Below the pieces are notes generated by a model, which saw only the letters and a program-made list of their open reading frames with translations, had not been told where the DNA came from and did no database searches. A stretch of DNA of 6,041 nt from Candidatus Poribacteria bacterium (GTDB lineage: Bacteria; Poribacteria; WGA-4E; WGA-3G), in contig VYFM01000322.1 of the NCBI GenBank assembly GCA_009842375.1, positions 1-6,041 of the forward strand, given 5' to 3'. Position numbers and translations under genes: made by a program. Of the stretch, positions 1 to 6,032 are shown in pieces. Position 1 is the stretch's first letter; every line of letters begins with the position of its first letter.

Positions 1-33
1 TTCATATAGGTAGCAACTTAGGTTATATATGAA
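1..33 (+). promoter_or_regulatory. Inverted repeat and weak promoter-like sequence ahead of mtnA
   Basis: The first eight bases (TTCATATA) are perfectly complementary to positions 26-33 (TATATGAA), giving an 8-bp AT-rich inverted repeat around a 17-base centre. The same stretch can be read as a weak sigma70-type promoter, with TTCATA at 1-6, a 17-base spacer and TATATA at 24-29. Each hexamer matches consensus at four of six positions. The centre, GTAGCAACTTAGGTT, resembles one half of the GTAGC-type hairpin repeats found later in this window, so it could instead be a decayed repeat remnant. The window edge hides the upstream context, so which reading is correct cannot be settled. Confidence 0.25.
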
Positions 34-40
34 AAACATT

Positions 41-47
41 GAGGAGG
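41..47 (+). promoter_or_regulatory. Ribosome binding site of mtnA
   Basis: GAGGAGG is a near-complete Shine-Dalgarno sequence. It ends 13 bases before the ATG at 61, which is slightly longer than the usual spacing. It supports that ATG, as no other in-frame start lies between. Confidence 0.7.
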
Positions 48-60
48 ATACTATAACCCA

Positions 61-1101
61 ATGGCTTTTGAAACAATAGAATGGGATGATGGTAGGATAA
101 AACTTATTGATCAAACACTTTTACCAAATGAATTTAAGCAGATTTATTGTGACGACCTACCAACAACCTGGGAAGCAATCAAATCCTTGCGTGTACGTGG
201 TGCACCTGCGATCGGTATTGCAGGTGCCTTGGGGGCAGTACTTGGAATTTGGAATTCTACAGCAAACACTTATGAGGAATTTGCTGCTGAACTAAAATCG
301 GCAACGGATTATCTCGCTACATCACGACCAACAGCAGTAAATCTCTTTTGGGCACTTGATAGAATGACAAGAACCGTTGAGGAAAACAAACATCTACCAA
401 TTCCCGAACTTAAAAAAACATTACTTGCTGAAGCGCAAGAAATCATTGAAGAAGATAAAGCAATGTGTCGGGCAATTGGTCAACACGGTATGGCATTACT
501 CAGTGAAAACGACACGATTTTGACCCACTGTAACGCCGGTGGATTAGCAACATCTGACTACGGAACAGCGTTAGCAGTGATGTTCAGCGCACACGAAGCA
601 GGTAAACAGATACAGGTTTATGCTGATGAGACACGTCCCTTATTACAAGGGGCACGCCTCACCACATGGGAACTGATGCAAGCAGGGATTGATGTCACAC
701 TCATCTGTGATAATATGGCAGCACAAGTCATGAAAGAGGGAAAAATCCAGTGTGTAATTGTTGGCGCGGATAGGATAGCAGCAAACGGAGACACAGCAAA
801 CAAGATAGGAACATATAACGTCGCTATCCTTGCACAAGCACACGATATACCATTTTATGTCGCAGCACCCACATCTACAATTGATTTTGCATTAGCAACA
901 GGTGAAGAAATACCAATTGAGCAACGTTCCGCAGAAGAAGTAACAGAGGGTTTTGGAAAATTAACCGCACCCAAAGGCGTGAAAGTATATAGTCCGGCAT
1001 TTGATGTCACACCAGCATCCTTAGTCACTGCGATAATCACAGAGAAAGGTGTTGCACATCCACCCTTTACAGAAAGTCTTGGGGCATTAAAAAACGAATA
1101 A
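61..1101 (+). CDS. mtnA: S-methyl-5-thioribose-1-phosphate isomerase (MtnA family)
   Basis: Cytosolic aldose-ketose isomerase of the eIF2B-related MtnA family. The family converts 5-methylthioribose-1-phosphate to 5-methylthioribulose-1-phosphate in methionine salvage. The 346-residue length is normal for the family. Visible signatures are RVRGAPAIG at residues 44-52 (phosphate and sugar binding), THCNAGGLAT with the catalytic cysteine Cys157, ADETRPLLQGARLT at 188-201, and GADRIAANGD with the catalytic aspartate Asp237, followed by the NKIGTY motif near 247-252. The gene starts at an ATG behind a strong Shine-Dalgarno and ends one base before an oxidoreductase gene. None of the other salvage genes (mtnK, mtnB, mtnC, mtnD) is in the window. 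MtnA homologues also serve the DHAP shunt and related 1-phosphate sugar isomerisations, so the family call is firm and the physiological substrate less so. Confidence 0.93.
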   Translation: MAFETIEWDDGRIKLIDQTLLPNEFKQIYCDDLPTTWEAIKSLRVRGAPAIGIAGALGAVLGIWNSTANTYEEFAAELKSATDYLATSRPTAVNLFWALDRMTRTVEENKHLPIPELKKTLLAEAQEIIEEDKAMCRAIGQHGMALLSENDTILTHCNAGGLATSDYGTALAVMFSAHEAGKQIQVYADETRPLLQGARLTTWELMQAGIDVTLICDNMAAQVMKEGKIQCVIVGADRIAANGDTANKIGTYNVAILAQAHDIPFYVAAPTSTIDFALATGEEIPIEQRSAEEVTEGFGKLTAPKGVKVYSPAFDVTPASLVTAIITEKGVAHPPFTESLGALKNE

Positions 1102-1102
1102 C

Positions 1103-2107
1103 ATGAAAAAAGAATTTAATCAATCAGTCCGATGGGGTATACTCAGTACGGCAAATATTGCCAATAAAATTGCGCGCGCAATTGGTCTGGCACAAAATGC
1201 TGAATTGGTTGCAATTGCCAGTCGTAACGAAGATCGGGCAATGACATGGGCGCAAAAGCACAATCTCCAGACTGCCTATGCCAATTACGATGAATTATTA
1301 TCAGATCCCTCATTGGATGCAATTTATATCCCACTTCCTCCATCAATGCATGCAGAATGGACAATACGGGCTGCAGAACACGGAAAACATGTCCTCTGTG
1401 AAAAACCGCTTTCTGCAAATTCAAATGAGGCTACCATGATGGCTGATGCATGCCATCAAAACGGTGTTCAACTTATGGACGGTGTAATGTGGGTACATCA
1501 TGAACGCACCAATTTGATGAAACAGAAATTGACTGACTTAGGGGACCTACGTAGAGTTACTGCAGCATTCACATTCAATTGGGAGAAAATACCAACGAAT
1601 AATATACGGGTCAATCCTGAATTAGCAGGTGGATGTCTCGGTGATCTTGGCTATTATTGTGTTCGTGCGATTCTATGGGCATTTGAAGATATACCAACGC
1701 ATGTTTATGCTACCGCACGGTATAAGGTCGGGGTTGACTATAACTTGACAGGAATATTATGGTTTGAAGATGAACGTACTGCAACCTTAGACTGTGGATT
1801 TGATACCAGTCTCCGAAAATGGTTTGAAGTAGCGGGTACTCGTGCATCCCTCGTCTGTGATGATTTCACTGTTCCAACATCAGAAGAATCTTCACGTTTC
1901 TGGATACATGGTGCAGATAACATCAAACACGAAACCAATCATTGTATACAGGAGGTTAATATGATTGAAAAGTTCTCCTCTATAGTGCTGTCAAACAACC
2001 TTGAACCACAATGGACAGATGTAGCGGTAAATACAATGCGTGTATGTGATGCCTTGCTTGAATCCGCTCAACGAGGAGAAACCGTTCACATTTATAGTGA
2101 ACTTTGA
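1103..2107 (+). CDS. Gfo/Idh/MocA-family NAD(P)-dependent oxidoreductase
   Basis: A 334-residue soluble dehydrogenase with the two-domain architecture of the family. The N-terminal Rossmann fold begins with WGILSTANIA (residues 11-20), in which the usual GxGxxG loop is replaced by G-x-L-S-T-A. This form is typical of the dimeric dihydrodiol dehydrogenase / NADP D-xylose dehydrogenase branch. The conserved EKP (Glu100-Lys101-Pro102) carries the catalytic lysine, and ELAGGCLGDLGYYCV (173-187) provides the Asp-x-Gly-x-Tyr active-site strip at 181-185. The ATG lies one base after the mtnA stop. No Shine-Dalgarno precedes it, so translation probably depends on coupling to mtnA. The substrate is likely a sugar, sugar derivative or cyclic polyol and cannot be named from sequence. 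An in-frame internal ATG (codon 287) behind AGGAGG at 1950-1955 is noted separately. The call at family level is secure. Confidence 0.9.
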   Translation: MKKEFNQSVRWGILSTANIANKIARAIGLAQNAELVAIASRNEDRAMTWAQKHNLQTAYANYDELLSDPSLDAIYIPLPPSMHAEWTIRAAEHGKHVLCEKPLSANSNEATMMADACHQNGVQLMDGVMWVHHERTNLMKQKLTDLGDLRRVTAAFTFNWEKIPTNNIRVNPELAGGCLGDLGYYCVRAILWAFEDIPTHVYATARYKVGVDYNLTGILWFEDERTATLDCGFDTSLRKWFEVAGTRASLVCDDFTVPTSEESSRFWIHGADNIKHETNHCIQEVNMIEKFSSIVLSNNLEPQWTDVAVNTMRVCDALLESAQRGETVHIYSEL

Positions 2108-2237
2108 AATTATTGGGACACTTTGATAAATCTATTTTGGAACATACACTACAATAGAAGTTGTAGCACAAACTGTTAGTTTGTGCCATAAGAGACGCAA
2201 ACTAAAAGTTTGCTACTACAGAAGTGTCCCATTAATT
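2108..2237. mobile_element. Small non-coding element with terminal inverted repeats (MITE-like)
   Basis: The ends 2108-2123 and 2222-2237 are inverted copies of each other, matching at 15 of 16 positions. Reading inward from a TA dinucleotide at 2111-2112, the left end is TTGGGACACTT. The right end is its complement AAGTGTCCCAT, followed by TA at 2233-2234. TA-flanked short terminal repeats around roughly 120 bp with no coding capacity fit a miniature element mobilised in trans by a Tc1/IS630-type transposase. No transposase is present here. The element starts directly after the stop codon of the oxidoreductase gene and ends 30 bp before the next start codon. It contains a 54-bp two-hairpin repeat off-centre. 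The inverted repeats are seen directly; mobility is inferred. Confidence 0.5.
2163..2216. repeat. Two-hairpin intergenic repeat, copy 1
   Basis: This 54-bp unit starts with GTAGC and ends with its complement GCTAC. Inside are two consecutive hairpins. The first is GCACAAACT (2166-2174), a 3-base loop and AGTTTGTGC (2178-2186). The second is GCAAACT (2197-2203), loop AAA and AGTTTGC (2207-2213). The terminal GTAGC/GCTAC can pair to close both, giving a cloverleaf-like or cruciform fold. A further 6-bp stem, CTACAA (2149-2154) with TTGTAG (2161-2166), competes with its left edge. No U-tract follows either hairpin, so it is not a classical terminator, though it could protect the 3' end of the upstream mRNA. 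A diverged copy lies at 3536-3591. Confidence 0.8.
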
Positions 2238-2257
2238 ATAGATTTTACTATAAATCA

Positions 2258-2262
2258 AAGGA
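2258..2262 (+). promoter_or_regulatory. Ribosome binding site deciding the start of the enolase-superfamily gene
   Basis: AAGGA lies four bases before the ATG at 2267. This start is preferred over an in-frame TTG at 2210, which would place the first 19 codons inside the intergenic repeat element and lacks a Shine-Dalgarno sequence. Confidence 0.6.
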
Positions 2263-2266
2263 ATAT

Positions 2267-3454
2267 ATGAAGATTACAAACATTGAAACATACATTGTAG
2301 ATGGCGGATGGAGACCTTGGATTTTTGTCAAAGTTGAAACCGATGAAGGTGTTACTGGTTACGGAGAATGTAGTGATGGAAGGAATCCACATGGTGTAGA
2401 GGGAACAATCAAAGATTTAACACCTTTATTAATCGGACAAGACCCACGCGCTTATGAGATGCGGTTCTGGGATATGATTCGTGGTTCCAGACAAAGTCCT
2501 GGTGGTATCGCTGCAAAAGCAATAGCAGGTATTGAACTAGCACTAATTGACATCAAAGCAAAGGCATTGGGAATATCCGTTGTTGAACTTTTTGGTGGTC
2601 CAACCCGTGATGAAGTAAGAGTATACTGGTCCCATTGTGGTACGTCTCGTGCGCGGTATTATGAACTTTTAGGTGTTCCACCACTAAGAAGCATGGCTGA
2701 CATCTCAGCATTAGGGTGGGAGGTAGTTGATAAAGGATTCACAGCTCTCAAAACAAATATAATAATTCCAGGTGAACCTGCAAGTGTTTATTTCAGCGGA
2801 TTTGGTCAAGGTCTTGGAACTACCGATGGAAATATATCCTCAGAACTTCTGGATCACATTGAATCACTCATCAGCACATTTAGGGATGCTATAGGACCAG
2901 ATATTGGACTCAACCTTGATCTAAATTTCAACTTCAAACCGGAAGCGTGCATGCGTATTGCGAAGGTATTGGAACGGTATGATCTACTATGGTTGGAAAT
3001 AGATATGTACGACCATGAGGCTATTCGGCAAATCAAAGATTCAACATCAACGAAGATATGTACTGGTGAGAACTTATACTATATGCGTGAATATATACCC
3101 TATTTTGAATCACGGGCTGCAGATGTCTTTATGGTAGATGTTCCTTGGAATGGGTTTGCTCAGTCAAAGAAGATAGGTGATTTAGCGGAAGCATATCAAT
3201 TCAATGTCGCACCACACAACTATTACAGTCATCTTGCTACTTATATTAGTGCGAGTCTCTGTGCTGTTTTACCCAATGTGCGTATTATGGAGGTAGATAT
3301 TGACGACGTTCCTTGGAAAGATGACTTGACCACCCATACGCCAGAAATTGTAGATGGTAATATGAAGATTCCAACTGGTCCTGGTTGGGGAACAGAACTC
3401 AATGAAGATGCCGTAAAAGCACACTTATGGGGTGATCGCAGAGGTGATTGGTAG
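2267..3454 (+). CDS. Enolase-superfamily dehydratase/racemase (mandelate racemase, galactonate dehydratase-like)
   Basis: A 395-residue cytosolic enzyme of the mandelate racemase/muconate lactonising group. The N-terminal capping domain begins MKITNIETYIVDGG, and the barrel follows from about residue 115. Three barrel carboxylates are positioned to bind Mg2+: Asp218 in LDLN, Glu244 in WLEID and Glu268 in CTGEN. Lys162 in ALKTN occupies the second-strand lysine position. Asp291 (MVDVPWNG) and His317 (APHNYYSH) form the expected Asp-His general acid/base dyad. Family members dehydrate or racemise acid sugars by abstracting the proton next to a carboxylate. The DxN at 218-220 resembles mandelate racemase rather than the DxH of E. 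coli DgoD, so naming it galactonate dehydratase would be unsafe. It follows the repeat element after a 30-bp gap, so it may be transcribed separately from the two upstream genes. Confidence 0.88.
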   Translation: MKITNIETYIVDGGWRPWIFVKVETDEGVTGYGECSDGRNPHGVEGTIKDLTPLLIGQDPRAYEMRFWDMIRGSRQSPGGIAAKAIAGIELALIDIKAKALGISVVELFGGPTRDEVRVYWSHCGTSRARYYELLGVPPLRSMADISALGWEVVDKGFTALKTNIIIPGEPASVYFSGFGQGLGTTDGNISSELLDHIESLISTFRDAIGPDIGLNLDLNFNFKPEACMRIAKVLERYDLLWLEIDMYDHEAIRQIKDSTSTKICTGENLYYMREYIPYFESRAADVFMVDVPWNGFAQSKKIGDLAEAYQFNVAPHNYYSHLATYISASLCAVLPNVRIMEVDIDDVPWKDDLTTHTPEIVDGNMKIPTGPGWGTELNEDAVKAHLWGDRRGDW

Positions 3455-3535
3455 TGTTTGTTATATTATGTGAAATCCAAAAATATATGCACACTTTTGG
3501 TCTGTAGGACTTAAACCGACCTATTGGACTGTGCC

Positions 3536-3591
3536 GTAGCACAAACTTTCCAGTTTGTGCAGAGTATACGCAACCTAACAGGTTACGCTAC
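3536..3591. repeat. Two-hairpin intergenic repeat, copy 2
   Basis: This 56-bp unit has the same GTAGC...GCTAC ends and order of hairpins as the copy at 2163-2216. The first stem is identical: GCACAAACT (3539-3547) with AGTTTGTGC (3552-3560), but its loop is TTCC. The second stem has changed to AACCT (3572-3576) and AGGTT (3580-3584) with loop AAC, so an A-T pair is replaced by C-G on both sides. The unit is flanked by TGCACAC (3488-3494) and its complement GTGTGCA (3596-3602), a longer-range inverted pair. It sits between two convergent operons, downstream of both. The rest of the 218-bp gap from 3455 to 3672 shows no gene and no U-tract terminator. Confidence 0.75.
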
Positions 3592-3672
3592 AATTGTGTG
3601 CAAGTAATTATGGTGTCCACTATAAATAAATGGATTTGTTCTGTATAGAGGCATCTTATATTTTGCTTTGCA

Positions 3673-4521
3673 CTATTGAGCAACTGCCTCCGAACCGAGA
3701 TTTTCTTGTATCCATGTCCGAAGAGGAACATCTTTATCTCCAGGTGAGGTATATCCCATTCCACCTGTGCTTTTACCCAATATCTGTTGGCGAATTGGGT
3801 CAGACCTATCCATGTAATGTTCCACCGTCATATCATCCCGAGGCTGTAGCCAACGATAACTATAACCATAGAATATCACCTTACGAGTGATGTCTGATGT
3901 GTTCCGACCTACTGCATGCCATAGTCTTCTGTCGAAGAATACTGCAGTCCCCGGTTTAGCGAATACAGGAGTCGCGCCATCAGGATTAGTTTTATCATCT
4001 TCAGGCATTTTGACCTTATTGAGTTTTTGACTACCGGGAATCACACTGAAATTTCCTCTACCAGGGACAGATGTATCCGTCAAAAAATATGCTACCTTCA
4101 GTGATACCCGTGGACGTGGATCTCCTTCCAATTCAATGTTGAGTCGTCCACTATCTTGGTGCCATCCAAGCCGTTTCTGTTTATCATGCTCTTCAGGTGG
4201 GAGCGGCGGTAGGGCAATCAAGTGGGAGTGGTAGAGTTTGATATTCCAACCCAAAATACCCCATACTTTTGGAAATGTGGTATACCAATCAAGCAACTCT
4301 ATGAAGATATCATCTCTCCCTACGAAATCGAGTATGTTAAATCTTGCATCGGAAGGAAGTTCACTTTTGTTCAAGTGTTCAGCACCGATTCTGTCGAATG
4401 CTACAATCAACTTCTCAACTATCTCTGGTGGAATTGCATCTTCCACAACAAAGTAACCATTGTTCTCAAACTGCTGTTGTTCAGATTCAGTCAAACAGTG
4501 TTCTAAACAAAGTGGGTCCAT
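3673..4521 (-). CDS. Phytanoyl-CoA dioxygenase (PhyH) family Fe(II)/2-oxoglutarate oxygenase
   Basis: A 282-residue cytosolic non-haem iron oxygenase. The N-terminal segment ESEQQQFENNGYFVVEDAI (residues 12-30) is the standard PhyH opening. The iron ligands are visible as His121 and Asp123 in GWHQDSG and His202 in LWHAVGRN. Arg213, in TRKVIFYGY, is placed to bind the 2-oxoglutarate carboxylate. The double-stranded beta-helix strands run between about 118 and 222, and a basic C-terminal tail follows. Family members hydroxylate diverse small molecules using O2 and 2-oxoglutarate, and the substrate cannot be deduced. The start is an ATG preceded by AGAGG at 4528-4532 with six-base spacing. It lies 58 bp downstream of the lipoyl transferase-like gene on the same strand and is probably the last gene of that operon. 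Antisense open frames over it are shadows. Confidence 0.9.
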   Translation of the reverse strand: MDPLCLEHCLTESEQQQFENNGYFVVEDAIPPEIVEKLIVAFDRIGAEHLNKSELPSDARFNILDFVGRDDIFIELLDWYTTFPKVWGILGWNIKLYHSHLIALPPLPPEEHDKQKRLGWHQDSGRLNIELEGDPRPRVSLKVAYFLTDTSVPGRGNFSVIPGSQKLNKVKMPEDDKTNPDGATPVFAKPGTAVFFDRRLWHAVGRNTSDITRKVIFYGYSYRWLQPRDDMTVEHYMDRSDPIRQQILGKSTGGMGYTSPGDKDVPLRTWIQENLGSEAVAQ

Positions 4522-4527
4522 AGTTAA

Positions 4528-4532
4528 CCTCT
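4528..4532 (-). promoter_or_regulatory. Ribosome binding site of the PhyH-family gene
   Basis: On the minus strand AGAGG precedes the ATG (4521-4519) by six bases. Its first two bases overlap the TAG stop of a 13-codon reading frame at 4572-4531, described under findings. Confidence 0.6.
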
Positions 4533-4579
4533 ATAAAAGCGATAACTTTCGGTATTCTTTAGTATCCTTCATGTTGCTT

Positions 4580-5362
4580 TTAGTTAAAATTCCATGCTTC
4601 AGTACCATATTTGTTATCAACTAATCTTTCTGCGTGATCCATCTCTGAGAACGATATATTATCAGGATTAAACGCAATTCCAAAGTCAAATGTTTCAGTG
4701 ATTGCTTGAATGAGCGTTTTTCTTGAAACGTAACGTCCCTCTATATTAATAGCAGATGCATTTTCCATCAACATTTTTTGCATATCACTATGTTTTGAGA
4801 CATGTTTAAGGATTCTATCTGAAGGCATATCCAACGAGATATAACCTTGGAACATGATACCGTTTCGGTTACGTCTCACTGAGACACCTGCTATTTTTTT
4901 ATCATTGTGCATCACATCGTGTTCTGCCGGATTTGTTAAACAGATATTTTGTGTTGGTTGTGTGACATGCGACTTGGATCCAAAACAGTATACTGAAATG
5001 TCAAGGCTTACAAACGCTTTTACAAGACTATTACAGATACTTTGATATGTCTCTGATACACTTATTTCACCAGAATGACGGGGAAGAATCAGAGAGTATG
5101 TCAAATCCCAACCATGCACTACCGTTCCACCACCCGTCATCCGTTTTACCAGTTCAATCCCTTCTTTCTGACAAACTTCCACATCCACTTCCTTAGATAT
5201 ATCCTGAAAATAACCAAAACTGAATGAGGGTGTCTCCCAATCATAGAACCGTAAAGATGGATTGGGTTTATCTTTCTGAGCGATCAGAATGGCTTCGTCA
5301 ATTGCCATGTTCATGTCCGCGCAGTTTTTTCCCATAATTAAGAGCCGTCCAACAGTATTCAT
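4580..5362 (-). CDS. Lipoyl/octanoyl transferase or lipoate-protein ligase family protein (LipM-like)
   Basis: A 260-residue cytosolic protein of the BPL/LplA/LipB fold, which moves octanoyl or lipoyl groups onto lysines of lipoyl domains such as GcvH and the E2 subunits. The signatures in order are MNMAIDEAIL (17-26), LRFYDWETPSFSFGYFQ (37-53), KRMTGGGTVVHGWDLTYS (73-90, acyl-binding loop), Cys141 in ICLTNPAEHDV, KKIAGVSVRR (155-164) with the invariant Lys156, and a C-terminal KYGTEAWN (251-258). Cys141 sits where the catalytic cysteine of LipM octanoyltransferases is found, which favours a transferase over an ATP-dependent ligase. That assignment is inferred. The ATG shares its A with the TGA of the upstream propeller gene and has no Shine-Dalgarno, so it is likely read by reinitiation. 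No lipoylated acceptor protein is encoded nearby. Confidence 0.85.
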   Translation of the reverse strand: MNTVGRLLIMGKNCADMNMAIDEAILIAQKDKPNPSLRFYDWETPSFSFGYFQDISKEVDVEVCQKEGIELVKRMTGGGTVVHGWDLTYSLILPRHSGEISVSETYQSICNSLVKAFVSLDISVYCFGSKSHVTQPTQNICLTNPAEHDVMHNDKKIAGVSVRRNRNGIMFQGYISLDMPSDRILKHVSKHSDMQKMLMENASAINIEGRYVSRKTLIQAITETFDFGIAFNPDNISFSEMDHAERLVDNKYGTEAWNFN

Positions 5363-5994
5363 CAGGATAGTGGAACTTTACATACAGCAGTTGTATGTGC
5401 ATCACAATACCAGAAGTTTCCTTCCCAATAGGTCATACCGTGTGGTTCAGGATGCGGTTCTGGTATCTCAATTTTGTCCAAATGACTGCCATCTTCTGGA
5501 TTGAGTTTATATATTGCGCGATGATTCGTTTCAACACACCATAGATCATCTCCGACCCAAGCGATACCGTGTGGTCTGTCGTCGGGTGCGGGGATCGTAT
5601 GAATTACCTTGAAATCATTATCAACGTCAACTTGATAGATAGTCGCAGAAGGCGGCACTGCAACCCACAGTTTATCCTCTCTCCATTCCAAACCGTGTGC
5701 CCCTGTCTGTCCCGCACCAGGTGTGTCATAAGAACTTAGCGTTTCACCACTTTCTGGATCGGTAGATAGGATTTCACAACTATATGTAGAAGCAAGCCAA
5801 AGGTTTGTTCCTGTGTGTGTAATACCACTACCTCTGTCTGAACCTGTGGTAAGTGTTTTTATGACTTCTCCATCATAGGATACGAAATGGACTTCATTAC
5901 TCCGTTGGTCAATAATCCAAAGTCCGTCTTCAGTAGCTTGCATACCGTTCGGTTGCGGTCCTGGTGAGTCAAATATTCTTTCAATTGTTGGCAT
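5362..5994 (-). CDS. Small five-repeat beta-propeller protein, function unknown
   Basis: A 210-residue protein made almost entirely of five repeats of 41-43 residues, starting near 16, 57, 100, 142 and 185. Each has a small pattern G-[ILM]-x(6)-[LF]-W-[ILVYC], for example HGLEWREDKLWV, HGIAWVGDDLWC and HGMTYWEGNFWY. His precedes Gly in the last three repeats. This is the blade pattern of NHL/SMP-30/virginiamycin-B-lyase-like propellers. Five blades is also the count of plant-type glutamine cyclotransferase, a possible distant relative. There is no signal peptide or membrane segment, so it should be cytoplasmic. The start is an ATG with GGAG at 6005-6002 on the same strand, and the stop overlaps the next gene by one base. 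The propeller fold is confident; an enzymatic role is not shown. Confidence 0.75.
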   Translation of the reverse strand: MPTIERIFDSPGPQPNGMQATEDGLWIIDQRSNEVHFVSYDGEVIKTLTTGSDRGSGITHTGTNLWLASTYSCEILSTDPESGETLSSYDTPGAGQTGAHGLEWREDKLWVAVPPSATIYQVDVDNDFKVIHTIPAPDDRPHGIAWVGDDLWCVETNHRAIYKLNPEDGSHLDKIEIPEPHPEPHGMTYWEGNFWYCDAHTTAVCKVPLS

Positions 5995-6001
5995 TAGAGA
6001 T

Positions 6002-6005
6002 CTCC
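6002..6005 (-). promoter_or_regulatory. Ribosome binding site of the beta-propeller gene
   Basis: GGAG on the minus strand stands seven bases before the ATG at 5994-5992. It lies within the palindrome GAGATCTC (5997-6004). Confidence 0.55.
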
Positions 6006-6032
6006 GTATAGATGTATCTTAATTGGGGTTTT

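Noticed and set aside
1143..1424. 93-codon minus-strand frame in the oxidoreductase gene
   Set aside because: It lies opposite a well-conserved Rossmann domain and has no supporting initiation signal.
2163..2216. Hairpins as Rho-independent terminators
   Set aside because: Neither stem is followed by a T-run on either strand, and the same unit recurs with edges defined by GTAGC/GCTAC, which fits a repeat family better.
2210..2266. Longer version of the enolase-superfamily gene starting at TTG 2210
   Set aside because: The added 19 codons lie in the right arm of the repeat element and there is no Shine-Dalgarno. The ATG at 2267 has AAGGA close by and begins with the family's usual N-terminal strand.
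2163..3591. CRISPR-like array made of the two similar repeats
   Set aside because: There are only two diverged copies, separated by more than 1.3 kb with a full gene between them, and no regular spacers.
3630..3890. 86-codon plus-strand open frame
   Set aside because: Most of it is antisense to the 3' end of the PhyH-family gene. It has no ribosome site and no recognisable protein features.
4222..4506. 94- and 72-codon plus-strand frames inside the PhyH-family gene
   Set aside because: They are antisense shadows of a gene with intact catalytic motifs, and neither has a ribosome site or domain.
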